Shown here in pieces: positions 33,040 to 45,525 of a DNA stretch of 64,000 bases. The stretch is from contig NC_041775.1 in NCBI RefSeq assembly GCF_900090045.1, positions 806,001-870,000 on the forward strand, read 5' to 3'. Position 1 is the stretch's first letter. The number at the start of each line of letters is the position of its first letter. Both the position numbers and the translations under genes were made by a program. The stretch comes from Plasmodium malariae. Its lineage: Eukaryota; Apicomplexa; Aconoidasida; Haemosporida; Plasmodiidae. The notes under the pieces are model-generated. The model saw only the letters and a list, made by a program, of their open reading frames with translations. It was not told where the DNA came from and did no database searches.

Positions 33040-35335
33040 AATAAATAAAAAATATATATATATAAATATAAACATAAGTAATGGAACAATTATAAATTAA
33101 AATATAAATAAAAAATAAATACAATATAAATCCTTATTAATAATAAAAAAAACAAAATAAATATATTAAATAAAATTAAATCCAATATTAATATAAAAGA
33201 CTAAATATATCATTAAAACAATATATATTAACTATTAAATTAATAATTTAATTAATAAAAATATATTGATTTACTAATAAAATATTAAATAAATATATAA
33301 TTAAAATTAATATAAATTATATTAAATAGAATAAAATTTAATTTTTTCTTTATATTAATTAAATAAAATTTAAATATATAAAATTAAACAATAATATAAT
33401 AGGTAATTAATAAATATATTTTATAAAAATAATTAATTTAAAGAACTAATAAAATAATATTATTTAATTACATATATAATTACATAATTTTGCCTTATTA
33501 CAATCTAAAAAAATATTCTTAATATAAAAATTTTGTTTTGTCCAATAAACTAGCACAAACAGACTCATTAATTAAGAAATAAAAATAAATTAATTTAATA
33601 AATAAAATATAAAAATATATATTTATATAATATTTATTGGTTTTATAAAATATAAATATATAAATATTAATTAAATAAATAAAAAGATAAATTAATTTAT
33701 TAATTAAATATAATTAATAAATAATTTAAATAAAATACAGAATTAACATTTTATATATAAGATATATAATATAATTATAAATATTTGTAATATAATTACT
33801 AATTATATAAATTATATGTTAAAATAAAATAATTAAAATAATAATAAATTACATTAATAAAAAAATTACATATATATAAAAATAGGTATATATAATTAAA
33901 TTATTGGTATATAAGAATTAAATAAAAATGTTATTATATGTAATAATAATATTTTTACTATTAATAAATAATTATGAATAAATATATTAAATAAAACGAT
34001 ATATATTAATAATTAGTAAATTAATTCATTTTATAATATGATTAAATAATAAAATATAATTAATTATAAATAAATATTAATAATATATAATTATTTAATA
34101 AAACATATTATATTGAATTAATTAAATTACATTATTTAATTAAATTGTGAACATAAATATATTAAAAAAATTAAATATTAAGTATTTATTTATTTAATTA
34201 ATTAATAAAAATATATTAATTTATTATAAAAAAATATTATTACATTTAATACATAAATAAAATATAATTAATGCTATAAATTTTATATTTTAATAAAAAA
34301 TAATCGTATTAATACTATTATTATATATTTATTTTAAATTAATATTAATAAATTATTTAATTAAGAATTATTATATATAATAATATTACGTATTTTATTA
34401 ATTTACTATACTTAAATACAAGTATATATTAAATTAATACTTTATTTTCATTAATTTAAAATAAATATATAATATATTTTAACTAAGAAATAAACTATAT
34501 ATTATTTAAAATATATTTTAATTAAAAAAATAAATTATTATTATTTAAAATATATAATTAAAAATAAAATTACTTTTTTTATTTAAGATATAAATTAATT
34601 ATTAAATTAAGCAAAAATTAATGAAATATTTAAATTCTAAATAAAAACTTTAATATTATTAATGTTACTTAAAATTATATTTATATTTTTTAATTAAATT
34701 ATTTAAAATATAATATATATTATATATTTTTTTAATTAAGCATGTTTTATATATACCTTTTAATAAATACAAAATTAATAATTAAAAACAAAATAAAAAT
34801 AATATTAATAAATAAATTAATTAATAGTTTTAAAAAAATATTTATTTAGAATATGAATAGTAAATATATTTATTGATATTTTATTTAATTGGTGTAATCA
34901 AATTAATATTTTTTTGTATTTATTTAATATAATAACATATATTTTTTAATAATTTAATATTATTTGCAATTTTAAATTTTATATTAACCAATTGATTAAT
35001 TATATATAATAAAATTAATATTAATAATTTAATTAAAAAAAAAGTATATATAATATTATTAATTAATTATATAATATAATTATTATATATATAATATTAT
35101 TAATTAATTATATAATATAATTATTATACATACTTATGAAAAATATAAAATGAATATTTAATTTTAAATATAATAATAAATTAATAAATTTTATGGTTAA
35201 ATGCTTAAATAATATTTAATTAAACGTATATTTGTTGTTTTTTAATTAATTAAAAAAAATATTAATAATTAAAAAGAAAATTTCGTATAAATATTTTAAA
35301 ATATAAGAATAAATTAAAAAAAACAGGATAATTAT
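33040..35335. other. putative centromere (extreme A+T block)
   Basis: About 2.3 kb in which most 60-base lines hold only 0-4 G or C; for example 34501-34560 has none. Plasmodium centromeres are known as single 2-2.5-kb gene-free regions of about 97% A+T per chromosome, and size, composition and the gene-free flanks agree. The sequence is made of taa/aat/ata words rather than pure (TA)n, and it has a 41-bp tandem duplication near its right edge. The local rise in G/C at about 33480-33570 may mark a subdivision. CENP-A occupancy cannot be seen from sequence. Confidence 0.85.
35046..35127. repeat. 41-bp tandem duplication inside the centromere block
   Basis: Two adjacent near-perfect copies of a 41-base unit (taatattattaattaatta...) start at about 35046 and 35087. 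Plasmodium centromere cores are known to carry short imperfect tandem repeats, so this supports the centromere call. Confidence 0.85.
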
Positions 35336-38047
35336 TATCATAAATACTAATTAATTTTTTATTATTTACTTTCCTTTATGGATATAATTTATAGATAATT
35401 TTTATATATAATATATTTAGATATTTTTTTTATATATATATAATTCATTAAAAAAAAAAGAAATATTTATTTTTACTATGCCGTAAACAAGAATTATTTT
35501 TATGATTTTTGTTTTTTTAGTGCAAAGTTTAATTGTTACAAAACATTTATGTTTATTTGTTGGTTTTTGTGAAATAATTATGAATACTTAGTGAAACTGA
35601 TGATATACGATTAATTAAATTATTAATGACGTATTATATTCATATGATCTTTAAAATTATTATTTATATGTATATATAGAATTATATATCTTATTTTTCT
35701 ATTATTAAACTGATAATGTATGCTAGTAGTAAAATATTTTAAACCTATTTATTTTATTTGATTACCATTCTACGCGTAGCTTATATTCTCTAGATTAAAT
35801 AACCTTATTTTTTTATCAATTATATATATTTATCTAAAACAATTTGACAATTTTTTGTTTATTTAGTGGAATGATGATGCTAACATTATCTGTATTTTTC
35901 GTTAATTTCTTAGGAATCTTCTATACAGCTTTGAAATTTTTTATAATATATAAGAGAAAATGTTATAGTAATATGTTATATAAAAAATTATATTATAATT
36001 ACTTATAATTCAAGTATGCACATTTATAAAAAATACATAAAAAAACTTTAAGTACTACAATGATAATGAGAAGTTTAACATTATAAAAATTCATATTATT
36101 AATATTTTTTAATAGTTTAAAACATTAATTTTACTTGCGAATATATATTTATACTTTAGAAAATTTTATTTTTTTGTAATTATTTATAAGACAGTGCACA
36201 GTTAAAGTTACAACTTTGTTCAATACTTGCAGATGTTCACTTAATATTATTATTAGAAAATTGAAATTATCATGGAAAGAATATTCGAATGCGTAAAAAT
36301 GATGTACCTCAACACTAGTATTTACCATTTAGTAACTTTTAAGATAACAAAATATTCTACAAATGTCTTATTTTTATTTATTATAATAAGAAAAATGTGA
36401 ATCTGATAAAATTTTTTTAATAGATGATATAATTTTGTACACTCTTTCCAAAAAAAAAAATGCACTCATTTATAACATTATGAACATGCCTTAATGTACA
36501 AATTTACATGTTCTATAATTACATGAATATTCTTTGTTTTGATGAAAAGAGTATAAACGTTTTATAATATTTATAAATTACTTTCTTATATTTTACATTC
36601 TTTAATCAATTTATATTATAACCGTTTAAATGTTTATAACAAAATATTATCATTTCTGTAGAAAAGATACCATTTTTTGCTACATCGTGCTATATAAACT
36701 TGTGTACTTTTAATAAAACACTTGCCATAATGAACTTCATTAAAATCATTATATTTTTGATGTATCAACTACAATGAAAAATTAAGGGATAGCTTTTATC
36801 ATAATGTAATTTTTATTCTTAAACGAATTAACATCAACCCAAGAAAAACGTGTTGAGAAAGAATCTTGTAAATTAAAAAGATGTATAATTCGATCTTATA
36901 TAGGCGAACTAAATGGTAGCACATATATTATATAAATTAATAAATGGAGATTCACAGATAATACAAAAAATTACTTTTTTAATTGTATATGAATAAAGAA
37001 ACTTTGAATGCATGTTACTGGTTGCTCTATATTTATAAATGAATATTTTTTTAGAAGTAAAAAATAATGCAAATGTGTGCAGTTGTTTTTGTTTTCTAAT
37101 CCTTTTTTTTTTTAATTTATACATATTTATCTTAATTATAACCCTGAATTAATAGAAAATTATGTAAAATAACTCCCTAAAATAAAGCTAATATATATTG
37201 AAAATAAACTGATTTATATGATGTAAATCATTTTTTGAACATTTTTTTATGTTTGATTTAATCCATAGGCTTAAAAAAAGGAAAAGAATTGTAACATGAA
37301 ATTTGAAGTTTTAGATCTAATTTTTTTTTTTTTAGAGGGGAAGTCATTGTACTTGATTTATATTTCAGAATATGATGGCATTTTAAATTTTCTTAGTTTT
37401 TTCTTTTTAAAGGGAACTCGATTTTTTTCTTATAAGCATTCTATATGCATTTAGAATGATATCTCAAAAAAAAAAAAAATTTTCTATTTAGTCAAAGAAA
37501 TTTCAGTATTAACAAGGTCAAACAAATATAAAATTGTGTTGCAAATTACACTATTCTTTAATTTTTTTTTGTGTTAATGAAATCTCTACCTAAAGAAATT
37601 GATGCAAAAAGTTATTGTTTTATCTCTTTTTTTTTTTTTTTTTATGTATGTGTATTATACACATGAAAGAAATTACAATAGAGAAGGCAACATGTATTTA
37701 TAAATATATCACGTTTTGTTAACGTACTTAAAAAGGGAACACTTAAATTTATATGTATTAAATAATATAAATTTTTCGTCTATATTAGCTCTGTTTATCA
37801 ATTTTTTATAATTTACGTACAAAAATTTAACATTAATATAAATTTTGTCTTGTAGAAAAAAATAAAAAAAAATGTTTAAAATACATTTTAAATTATAATG
37901 CAATATCCATTTTGAATTTTCTTTAAAACATGGAATATGTTAAAATATAATTTTGAAAATGTATTAAAATGCTTATTATTATTAATATATAGAATTATTT
38001 TTGGAATTTTACTATTTTAATGTTTAAAGAAATGATGTTTTTGTAAA
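35336..38047. other. right flank of centromere, gene-free
   Basis: 2.7 kb without a recognisable gene. A few (TA)n stretches and A/T tracts (37089-37115, 37318-37334, 37467-37480, 37627-37644) appear, mostly in the last kilobase. The end is the 5' flank of the gene at 38048. Confidence 0.6.
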
Positions 38048-41000
38048 ATGATAAGAATATATCCTTATCCTTTCAGTAAATATGTCAAATCGTTACCAGA
38101 TCCCCCACCAGCTAAATCAAGAGAAATAAAGCATTTCAAATGCAAAAAATACGAAAATGATTATAGTTGGTTACTTGAAGCCAAAAATAATTTGAAAAAA
38201 TGTTTCCATTTATGCAATATATGTTCAGAAAAATTTAATTGTATGAGACATTTAGTAAAAAACTCAAATGTGCATTATGAATACAATTTACATGAGAAAG
38301 TTATAAAAGAGAATTCGAAGGACGATAATCAACAACTCAGAGAAAATATATATGATGACAATTCATGTGAAAATAATAGAAGTACTAAGCATAACAACAA
38401 ATCACATGATATAAAGAATAACATTCTTAAGATAAATAGTAATAATTCAAAAAATCATATGTGTGGCAACCAAGATATTCCAAGCTTAAAATCAATAGGA
38501 AATAATAGTTTAATATTTAGCAACTCTATAAATCAAGAGAGTGAATGTTTATCATTTAATGATGATGTGTTTATATTTTTGGATGATTATTCAAAAAAAA
38601 ATTCGAACAGTTACACCAATGATGAAGGAAATTATGATACAAAATTAGAAAATATGTGCTTTCTGGAGTATGAAGACCCCTTGTCACCAAAATATCATGT
38701 AGATGATATGATAATACATATAAAGAGACATTTTAAAAATAATGTTTCATATTTTGCTTGTAAACATGTTAAAATTAATGATTTATGTAATATGAATGCT
38801 GAAGACAATAATTATGACAATATAAACATTTATATGTGTGAAAACAATAGGGAAGACTTTTCTGTGAATGGTTATAAAGAAAACGACAGAAAAGAAAATA
38901 AATTATATAACTTTTCACAATCAACTGTTATGAATACATTTAATGCAAAAGACGAACAAAGCGAATCAAATAATTGGATATACACATGTTCTAACAAAAG
39001 TAGAAATAATTTTTCTCTAGACAAAAGTTACTTAAGAGAAGATATTGGGGAAAACGATATTAATATTGAAGAAATTACTGAAAACTACGAATGGCCGAAT
39101 ATTTCTAATTTTTATAATAACAAAAAGGGTAACACTTCATATACTGTAAAAGAATCAAAAAATTATGAATATTGTAAGAGTAGCAATAAAAACAAGAATA
39201 TTGATAAAAACAACAATGATACCTACAAAGATGACAATAAGAAAAATCTCAGTGTATGTAATAAGGATTATGTGAACAAGATCAGTAACAATTGTAACAA
39301 TGAGAACTTTTTTAAAAAGCATAAATCTGATAAAACAAATAAGCACACAAATTTATTGAATTCAGAAAAAAGTCCACGAACCTTAATGAATGAATTAAAT
39401 GAAAAATTGATAAAGAGAAAAAATTTAAGTCTTCAAAATAATAGTGAAAAAAATGAAAACATATCAGCTGATATGTTATTTACTCACGAAGAAAAGAAAA
39501 AAAATATTGAAAAGTCTGCTGAAAATTTAACGGCTAATAACAGATACTGTTCTAAAGAAACGTCAAATAATAATTTTACTTGTATGAAAGAGAATATAAA
39601 TATGTTTAATATCTATAAAAGAAATAGCATAAATAAAACAAAGACAGTTAATAATGTTGATATTAATGAACTCAAAAGTAAACTCGTAAATGTTGCAAAT
39701 TTAGTTCCAAATAATCCAAGAAATAATTCAGAAAAATCAAAAGTATTATATAGTGAAGCAAAAAATATTAATGGCAAAACTAATTATTATTATGTTGAGA
39801 ATGAAACAAACGTTTCTAATACAGATATGGATCAATTAGAACAGAATATGAATACCATCACTAACCAAAGTGATGAAACTAACACAAAAATATGTAATTT
39901 TAAAAAATTTTATAAAAAATTTAATGATAAATTAGATGTAAAAAATTATGATGTAGAAATAAACAATTTTAGTATTAATGAAAAAGAAAAAAGCGATAAT
40001 TTAATATTGTTGGAACTAATGGAAAGCAATAAATTTATGGAGACAAATAATAAGGATGAAGTCAACATAAAAGGTGGCTATTCATATTCTAACGAAGAAA
40101 AAATTAAACAAATCTATGAAAAAAATAAATATAAAAATATTATTCATGCAGACACATTATACATAAACAAAGTAAACAAAAATAAAAAAAAAGATCATTC
40201 AGAAGTAATTGAAAGTAAAATAAATAAAAAAGCTCTCACTAATAATATAAAAACAAATAATCATATTTGTATTAGTAAAAATTCATTTGATTCAAAAAAT
40301 ATCTATGAGAAAAAAATAAATGTGGCTGATATTAGCAAGGAAGGAAATAGAATTGTGAAACCTTTATATGAAATTGAAAGTGTAAAAGGAATCAATATTT
40401 ATAATAAGCATATTAGTGATAAAAATAGTACAGCTGGTGAGTTGGATGATATTACCAGTTGTAATAAAAACAATAATAATAAAAATACTGTTTCTAGGAA
40501 TAATATATATAACTCTTTAATTAAAAATTGTGAATCGGACTTTAAAAATTACGAAAATTCTAAAATAAAAAGCCGATTTAAAATAAGTGACATCAATGGT
40601 GTTAAGATAAGAAGTTGTGGTATAAATGAAAATAATACACTTATTTCTAAGAGGAAAGAAAACAGTTTTTCAGACATTAAGAATAAAAATGTATCAATGT
40701 CTACTAATAAAATGAAAGTTAAGAATAACGTAAATAATAATAATGAAAATGTTACAGTTAGAAAAAGTGAATTAAATATGCATAATTTTAAATATAACTC
40801 ATACTTTAATAAGAATGACGAAGCAATTAAAGATCATCCAAATATAAATGACACACTAAATGAATCCGATAAACTAGGATATTACAAATACATGAATAAG
40901 GAGAAATCTGCAGATGAAAACAGCTTAATTTTACGTAAAAAAGAAGAATATAAGGAACAAAACGAAGAAAATGATACAAATAAAATTAGGTATAAGAAAA

Positions 41001-41779
41001 GGCTAAATAATGAATTGAAAAAAAAATTAAGTACCATTTTAAACTTATATACTAATCCTAACAAAATAAACATTCACAATAAAATATATGCTTCTGATAT
41101 GGATAAAGTAAATTTAGACAATGATAAGGTAATATATATTAACAACAATTATTTTTTTAATGTTGATAAAGATAATTACTTTGAGAATTGTGATGGAAAA
41201 TGTCCAAGAAATTCAATGAAATACAATTTTAAAAAGCTTGATTTACAATTTTGTAAAAATAAAAATGACTTTTATAGTTTTAAATATATGAGCAAAATTT
41301 TATCTAGTAGTAGCTTGTCTAAAGAATATATATTTAGTGAGAGCTTTGAATCTAATATTTTAGAAAAAAAAGTTAATAAATTAAAGGAATTAAAAAACAA
41401 ATATTTATTAAAAAAATATTTAAACGAAATATTGGATAGAAAAAAAATGCATTCTGTAACTAGTATAAATAAAAAAGTACCAAATATTGATTGCCCAAAA
41501 TTGATTTATAACACAGAAAAAAATATATATGATGGTAGTTCTAAAAGTGAAATTAAATATAGTAAAAAAAAAGAATCATTTCGAGATGATTTATATGTTA
41601 AAGAAACATTAAAAGAACAATTAAGAATGAATAAAAGGAATATTGAATTATATAAAGCACCAGAATCACCAAAAAAACAGGACAAAATACCGAAACCATT
41701 AGCTAGTCATTTGGAAACTAATTCATTGTCGCATTTAAATAAAACACCGTCATATCCATTTGAGCAATTTATTTTATAA
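38048..41779 (+). CDS. Asn/Lys-rich protein of unknown function
   Basis: A single-exon frame of 1243 residues. The N-terminal 80 residues look more constrained than the rest: MIRIYPYPFSKYVKSLPDPP followed by a Cys cluster, KCFHLCNICSEKFNCMRHL (about 52-70). Its Cys/His spacing does not match a classical C2H2 finger but could bind metal. Residues about 85-1000 are Asn/Lys/Ser/Glu-rich. The last 250 residues have more hydrophobic content with coiled-coil-like stretches (LEKKVNKLKELKNKYLLKKY) and end SYPFEQFIL. No signal peptide or membrane segment is seen. I do not recognise the family. It is the first gene to the right of the presumed centromere and is transcribed away from it. Confidence 0.75.
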   Translation: MIRIYPYPFSKYVKSLPDPPPAKSREIKHFKCKKYENDYSWLLEAKNNLKKCFHLCNICSEKFNCMRHLVKNSNVHYEYNLHEKVIKENSKDDNQQLRENIYDDNSCENNRSTKHNNKSHDIKNNILKINSNNSKNHMCGNQDIPSLKSIGNNSLIFSNSINQESECLSFNDDVFIFLDDYSKKNSNSYTNDEGNYDTKLENMCFLEYEDPLSPKYHVDDMIIHIKRHFKNNVSYFACKHVKINDLCNMNAEDNNYDNINIYMCENNREDFSVNGYKENDRKENKLYNFSQSTVMNTFNAKDEQSESNNWIYTCSNKSRNNFSLDKSYLREDIGENDINIEEITENYEWPNISNFYNNKKGNTSYTVKESKNYEYCKSSNKNKNIDKNNNDTYKDDNKKNLSVCNKDYVNKISNNCNNENFFKKHKSDKTNKHTNLLNSEKSPRTLMNELNEKLIKRKNLSLQNNSEKNENISADMLFTHEEKKKNIEKSAENLTANNRYCSKETSNNNFTCMKENINMFNIYKRNSINKTKTVNNVDINELKSKLVNVANLVPNNPRNNSEKSKVLYSEAKNINGKTNYYYVENETNVSNTDMDQLEQNMNTITNQSDETNTKICNFKKFYKKFNDKLDVKNYDVEINNFSINEKEKSDNLILLELMESNKFMETNNKDEVNIKGGYSYSNEEKIKQIYEKNKYKNIIHADTLYINKVNKNKKKDHSEVIESKINKKALTNNIKTNNHICISKNSFDSKNIYEKKINVADISKEGNRIVKPLYEIESVKGINIYNKHISDKNSTAGELDDITSCNKNNNNKNTVSRNNIYNSLIKNCESDFKNYENSKIKSRFKISDINGVKIRSCGINENNTLISKRKENSFSDIKNKNVSMSTNKMKVKNNVNNNNENVTVRKSELNMHNFKYNSYFNKNDEAIKDHPNINDTLNESDKLGYYKYMNKEKSADENSLILRKKEEYKEQNEENDTNKIRYKKRLNNELKKKLSTILNLYTNPNKINIHNKIYASDMDKVNLDNDKVIYINNNYFFNVDKDNYFENCDGKCPRNSMKYNFKKLDLQFCKNKNDFYSFKYMSKILSSSSLSKEYIFSESFESNILEKKVNKLKELKNKYLLKKYLNEILDRKKMHSVTSINKKVPNIDCPKLIYNTEKNIYDGSSKSEIKYSKKKESFRDDLYVKETLKEQLRMNKRNIELYKAPESPKKQDKIPKPLASHLETNSLSHLNKTPSYPFEQFIL

Positions 41780-43760
41780 ATGCTTTTTTTTTATTTTATC
41801 TATCACAAAATATTTTACATACTAATTAATTAAATTATATAGTTCCTTTTTGTCGTCTCCTAAATTGGTTCCATGTTTATTTTAAAATTTTGTTTAGTTT
41901 TTGTGAATATTTATTTTAAAAATAAAATTGTAAAAGTAATTCGGAATACACATATATACTATTTTTATTTTGTTCTATTAAAAAAAAAAAGACAAATTTA
42001 CGAAAGTATAAGATGTTTAATTCAACTTACTTCTTTAAGACTGTATATCTCAGAAATATTGTTACTTTTAAATAAAAAAATTATAATAATATGATTGTTG
42101 TACTGTACACAAAATAATTGCCTCTTTCATAATTGTAACAGTCACTATTTTTCTTTTTTTTTTTCATTCTTTTTTTTTTTTTTTAATGCTCTCACGTTTT
42201 ATATTATGTTTTGCTTTGGAATTAAATAACAGTATTATTATATTTAAGCTGTTTTTGCCAAAAAAAAAAAAAGAAAATCTATAACTCAAACACCCAAATC
42301 TGTATAAATATCGTGGTATTTTTAATATTCATGGTAGAAATGAGAAAAAAGAAAAAAAAACTTTTAACTTTTTATTCAAAAAAAATGAAAGAAAATTTAC
42401 ATATTTTAAAAGTTATATATAAAACGTGTAATGTGAGAATTATTTCATAAATAATATATGAGAAACTTCTTTTGGAAAAACATATATTTTTTATCTGTTG
42501 CAAAATAAGCTCTTTTCAAAAAATGTTAAAAAAAAAGAATTATTTGAATAAATATAAACAAAATATAAACTCAAAATAATATTTCTTCTTAACTATTTTG
42601 TTACTTCATATTACTAAAAATTTTCATTTTTTTAATAAATTCTTTCTAAAATATTTAAAATATAAACACCAAATGATAGTAATACTTTACAAAAGAACTG
42701 TAGAAAATGATTAATTCTAATTACATTTTCCTGAGAACATGGTATTAAAATGTTATAAAATATTTTAGAGATATAAATAATAAGCTACGAAAAAATTTGA
42801 ATTAAATTATAATCATATTTCTATTATATGCTTATAAATTCTTTATAATAAATGTCAAACATATGATCAGCCAAAAAAAAAAAAAAAACGTGCTATTTTA
42901 TTTTATGTGTAGGTAACATTATATTAGCTTTTTAATAGAACAATTCCGTTCTCAGATTCTTTATGAATAAAAGAAGTCAATAACTTTTCATTATAATGTG
43001 GGAATTTTTTAATAGCGAACTTTTATAAAGAAAGTATTATTATTAAAAAGGAAAAAAAAATTTGTATTTAAAGTGTTTTAATTAATAATTTAGTTATTTT
43101 ATTTATGTTTTTTTTTTTTTTTTTTTTTTTTTTTTGCATTTTTAAGAATGTATTAAAAAAGAGGTTTATCTAAAAAATAAAACGTAAAGCGAACAAGTAA
43201 AGAAACAAAAAAAAAAAAAAAAAGCTAAAAACTTTAAACTAGAAACGAAAAATATTAAAATAATTTTTTTTTTTTTTTTTTTACAAAAGTTAAACAGAAA
43301 AGCTTTTAATTATTTAATATTTTAATTTTCTATTCTAATATTTACGTATGATAAAAAAAAAAAAAAAAAAAAATTCAATTATATAAATATATTCGAGGAA
43401 AAAATTTTAAAAAGCAAAAAATTTTAAAGAATAAATATAAATACATAGTGACTAAAAGGAATTAAAAAAATATATAGTCCTATTAATAATAATTTAATTT
43501 ATATAAAGTTTAACGTACGTACAACATCTAAAAAAATTACATATTCAAAGCATTTTTATATAATATAGTTTTTAAAAATATAATTTTGTTCAAAAAAAAA
43601 GGAAATCAACATTCCTTATCAACAAGCGTGCAGAAAAAAAAATTATTTTGAATTAATTTCATATATATATATATATATATTAACACGGTTGTGTTTTACA
43701 CATTTTATTATTACAATATATTTATTTAAGGGTATATTTAGTTTCTCATTTTTGTTTTAA
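41780..43760. other. intergenic (convergent 3' flanks)
   Basis: 2 kb with no coding signal. Long homopolymer runs: T tracts at 42153-42184, 43109-43135 and 43265-43282, A tracts at 42873-42888, 43207-43223 and 43352-43372. A (TA)n tract lies at 43661-43680. Confidence 0.6.
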
Positions 43761-44048
43761 TTATTGTATATCGTATCCTTTTTCACGTAGCAGATCTTTA
43801 GCTTTTTCAGTAAAGACAGAATCAGCAGGTCCGGCATGTTCAACGTAGTGGGCAATTTGGTTCATTGTCCAAGATGATGGCACCTCCCCCCCTAAATTCA
43901 TTTGGAAATTATCATTATTTATTACTGGTTTTACTGTATATTTGACAGGTGGGGGTACATCATCCTTTTGGTTCCCTGGAAGTACTTGCATTCCATCAGG
44001 TAAAGGAGTATTTGCTTTTGGTGGTACAAAACCGTTTAATTCTTCCAT
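43761..44048 (-). CDS. small conserved 95-residue protein, candidate gamete release protein
   Basis: Complete single-exon frame on the minus strand, Met at 44048, 95 residues. The base composition is clearly richer in G+C than its surroundings. The sequence is Pro-rich at the start (GFVPPKANTPLPDGMQVLPG) and then globular (FQMNLGGEVPSSWTMNQIAH and FTEKAKDLLREKGYDIQ), with no repeats, signal peptide or membrane segment. That is typical of a real, constrained protein. No domain is recognised. From memory, a short protein named GAMER (gamete release) of similar size lies five genes from FIKK8 in other Plasmodium species, and this gene is the fifth on that side of FIKK8 here. That identity is an inference from position and size only. 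Confidence 0.8.
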   Translation of the reverse strand: MEELNGFVPPKANTPLPDGMQVLPGNQKDDVPPPVKYTVKPVINNDNFQMNLGGEVPSSWTMNQIAHYVEHAGPADSVFTEKAKDLLREKGYDIQ

Positions 44049-45490
44049 TTAAAAAAGTTTTTTAAAAATATTATATATATATATCTCTATATTTATGTAT
44101 GGTATGTATGTACGTTGTATTTTATAATAAATTTATAAAATACTTATCGTTGTATTAAAAAGTAATTGGTATAATATAATGAAGTGGGCAATACGTTAAA
44201 AGAAAAAAAAAAGTAAAGCTCAGAGAAATAATCTTCAATAGTAAAAAGTTAATACAATCCTTAAAAGGTTAAAAATTTGTAAAATTATAAATTAAAGATT
44301 TGAAGATATGTTTATAAAAAGATAATTTAAAAAAAGGTAAATTTAAAAAAAAATATATATATTTGAACAGTAGAAAGTTATTTAAATTGTAATGATATGA
44401 AAAAAAAAATTGCATGTATTACATATATATTATATAAATATATTAGCATAATTTATTAATTATAAAAACATTAAAAAATGTCGAGCAAAAAAGTTAGCTA
44501 GCTAAAAAATAAGTTGTGTATAAAGAAATTAGAATAAATCTGTACATGCAATAAAAAAAAAGCCAATTTTTAATATTTCTCCTCTTTTACCAATTAACGA
44601 ATTTTATGTTAACTACATTTGCATATTTCATAATTATATATATAATAAGACTATAATAAATACAAAAAAAATATATATATATATATATAAAATAAAAAAA
44701 AAAGTAACGCGCAAGAATTTTTTATATTTGTAATTATTATATGTTCAGAAAAAAAATGCTCTAATTTAAAAAAAAAAAAAAAAAAAAAATACATGTTATT
44801 TTAGCTAATATCTATAAAAATATATTATTATACGTGAACTGAGATATCAGAAGATGTAAATACTAATTCTGATATATTATATTTTTTATTTTAACATGCT
44901 AAAATAAAATAATCGTCTCTAATATATTCATTTTTATAAATACTATATATCGTAAACTTGTTACAATATTACATGTAATTGCATTTGGATATATATGTAC
45001 GAAATGGTATATATATATATATATGTATACTTGGTATATGCAATATTAAACTTGTATTTTCTGATAAGCAGAAGAGAAATATTAATCTGAATGCGTAATA
45101 ATGGTTGTTCGCTTTTTCACAAAAAAAAAAAAAAAAAGGCTCAAAAAAAAGAGAAAAAAAAAAGCTAAAAATGACTAATTAGAATATTCTGTTACATACA
45201 GCAGAGGAAAAATTGTGTTGTAAATATATATATATATATATATATATGATGTTATAATTATAAAAATAATTATGAACAGTCATAATTGTAGTTCTGGTAT
45301 ATTTATTTTAATCATAATTATCAGCACATAATTAATTTAACGAAATTATTTCACGCCTAGAGAAAAGATTATATTCTTTTATGTTAATTGTTCTTCCTTT
45401 TTTTTTAAAATTGTAGAGAATGTTATGGACCACATATTAGTATTTTCAAGAAGAAAAGTATTCCTATATAACAAAAAAAACTTCATATAT

Positions 45491-45525
<35 letters not shown>

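Noticed and set aside
33040..35335. Inserted apicoplast or mitochondrial DNA
   Set aside because: No rRNA, tRNA or organellar gene fragments are visible, and the base composition is more extreme than organellar genomes; a centromere explains it better.
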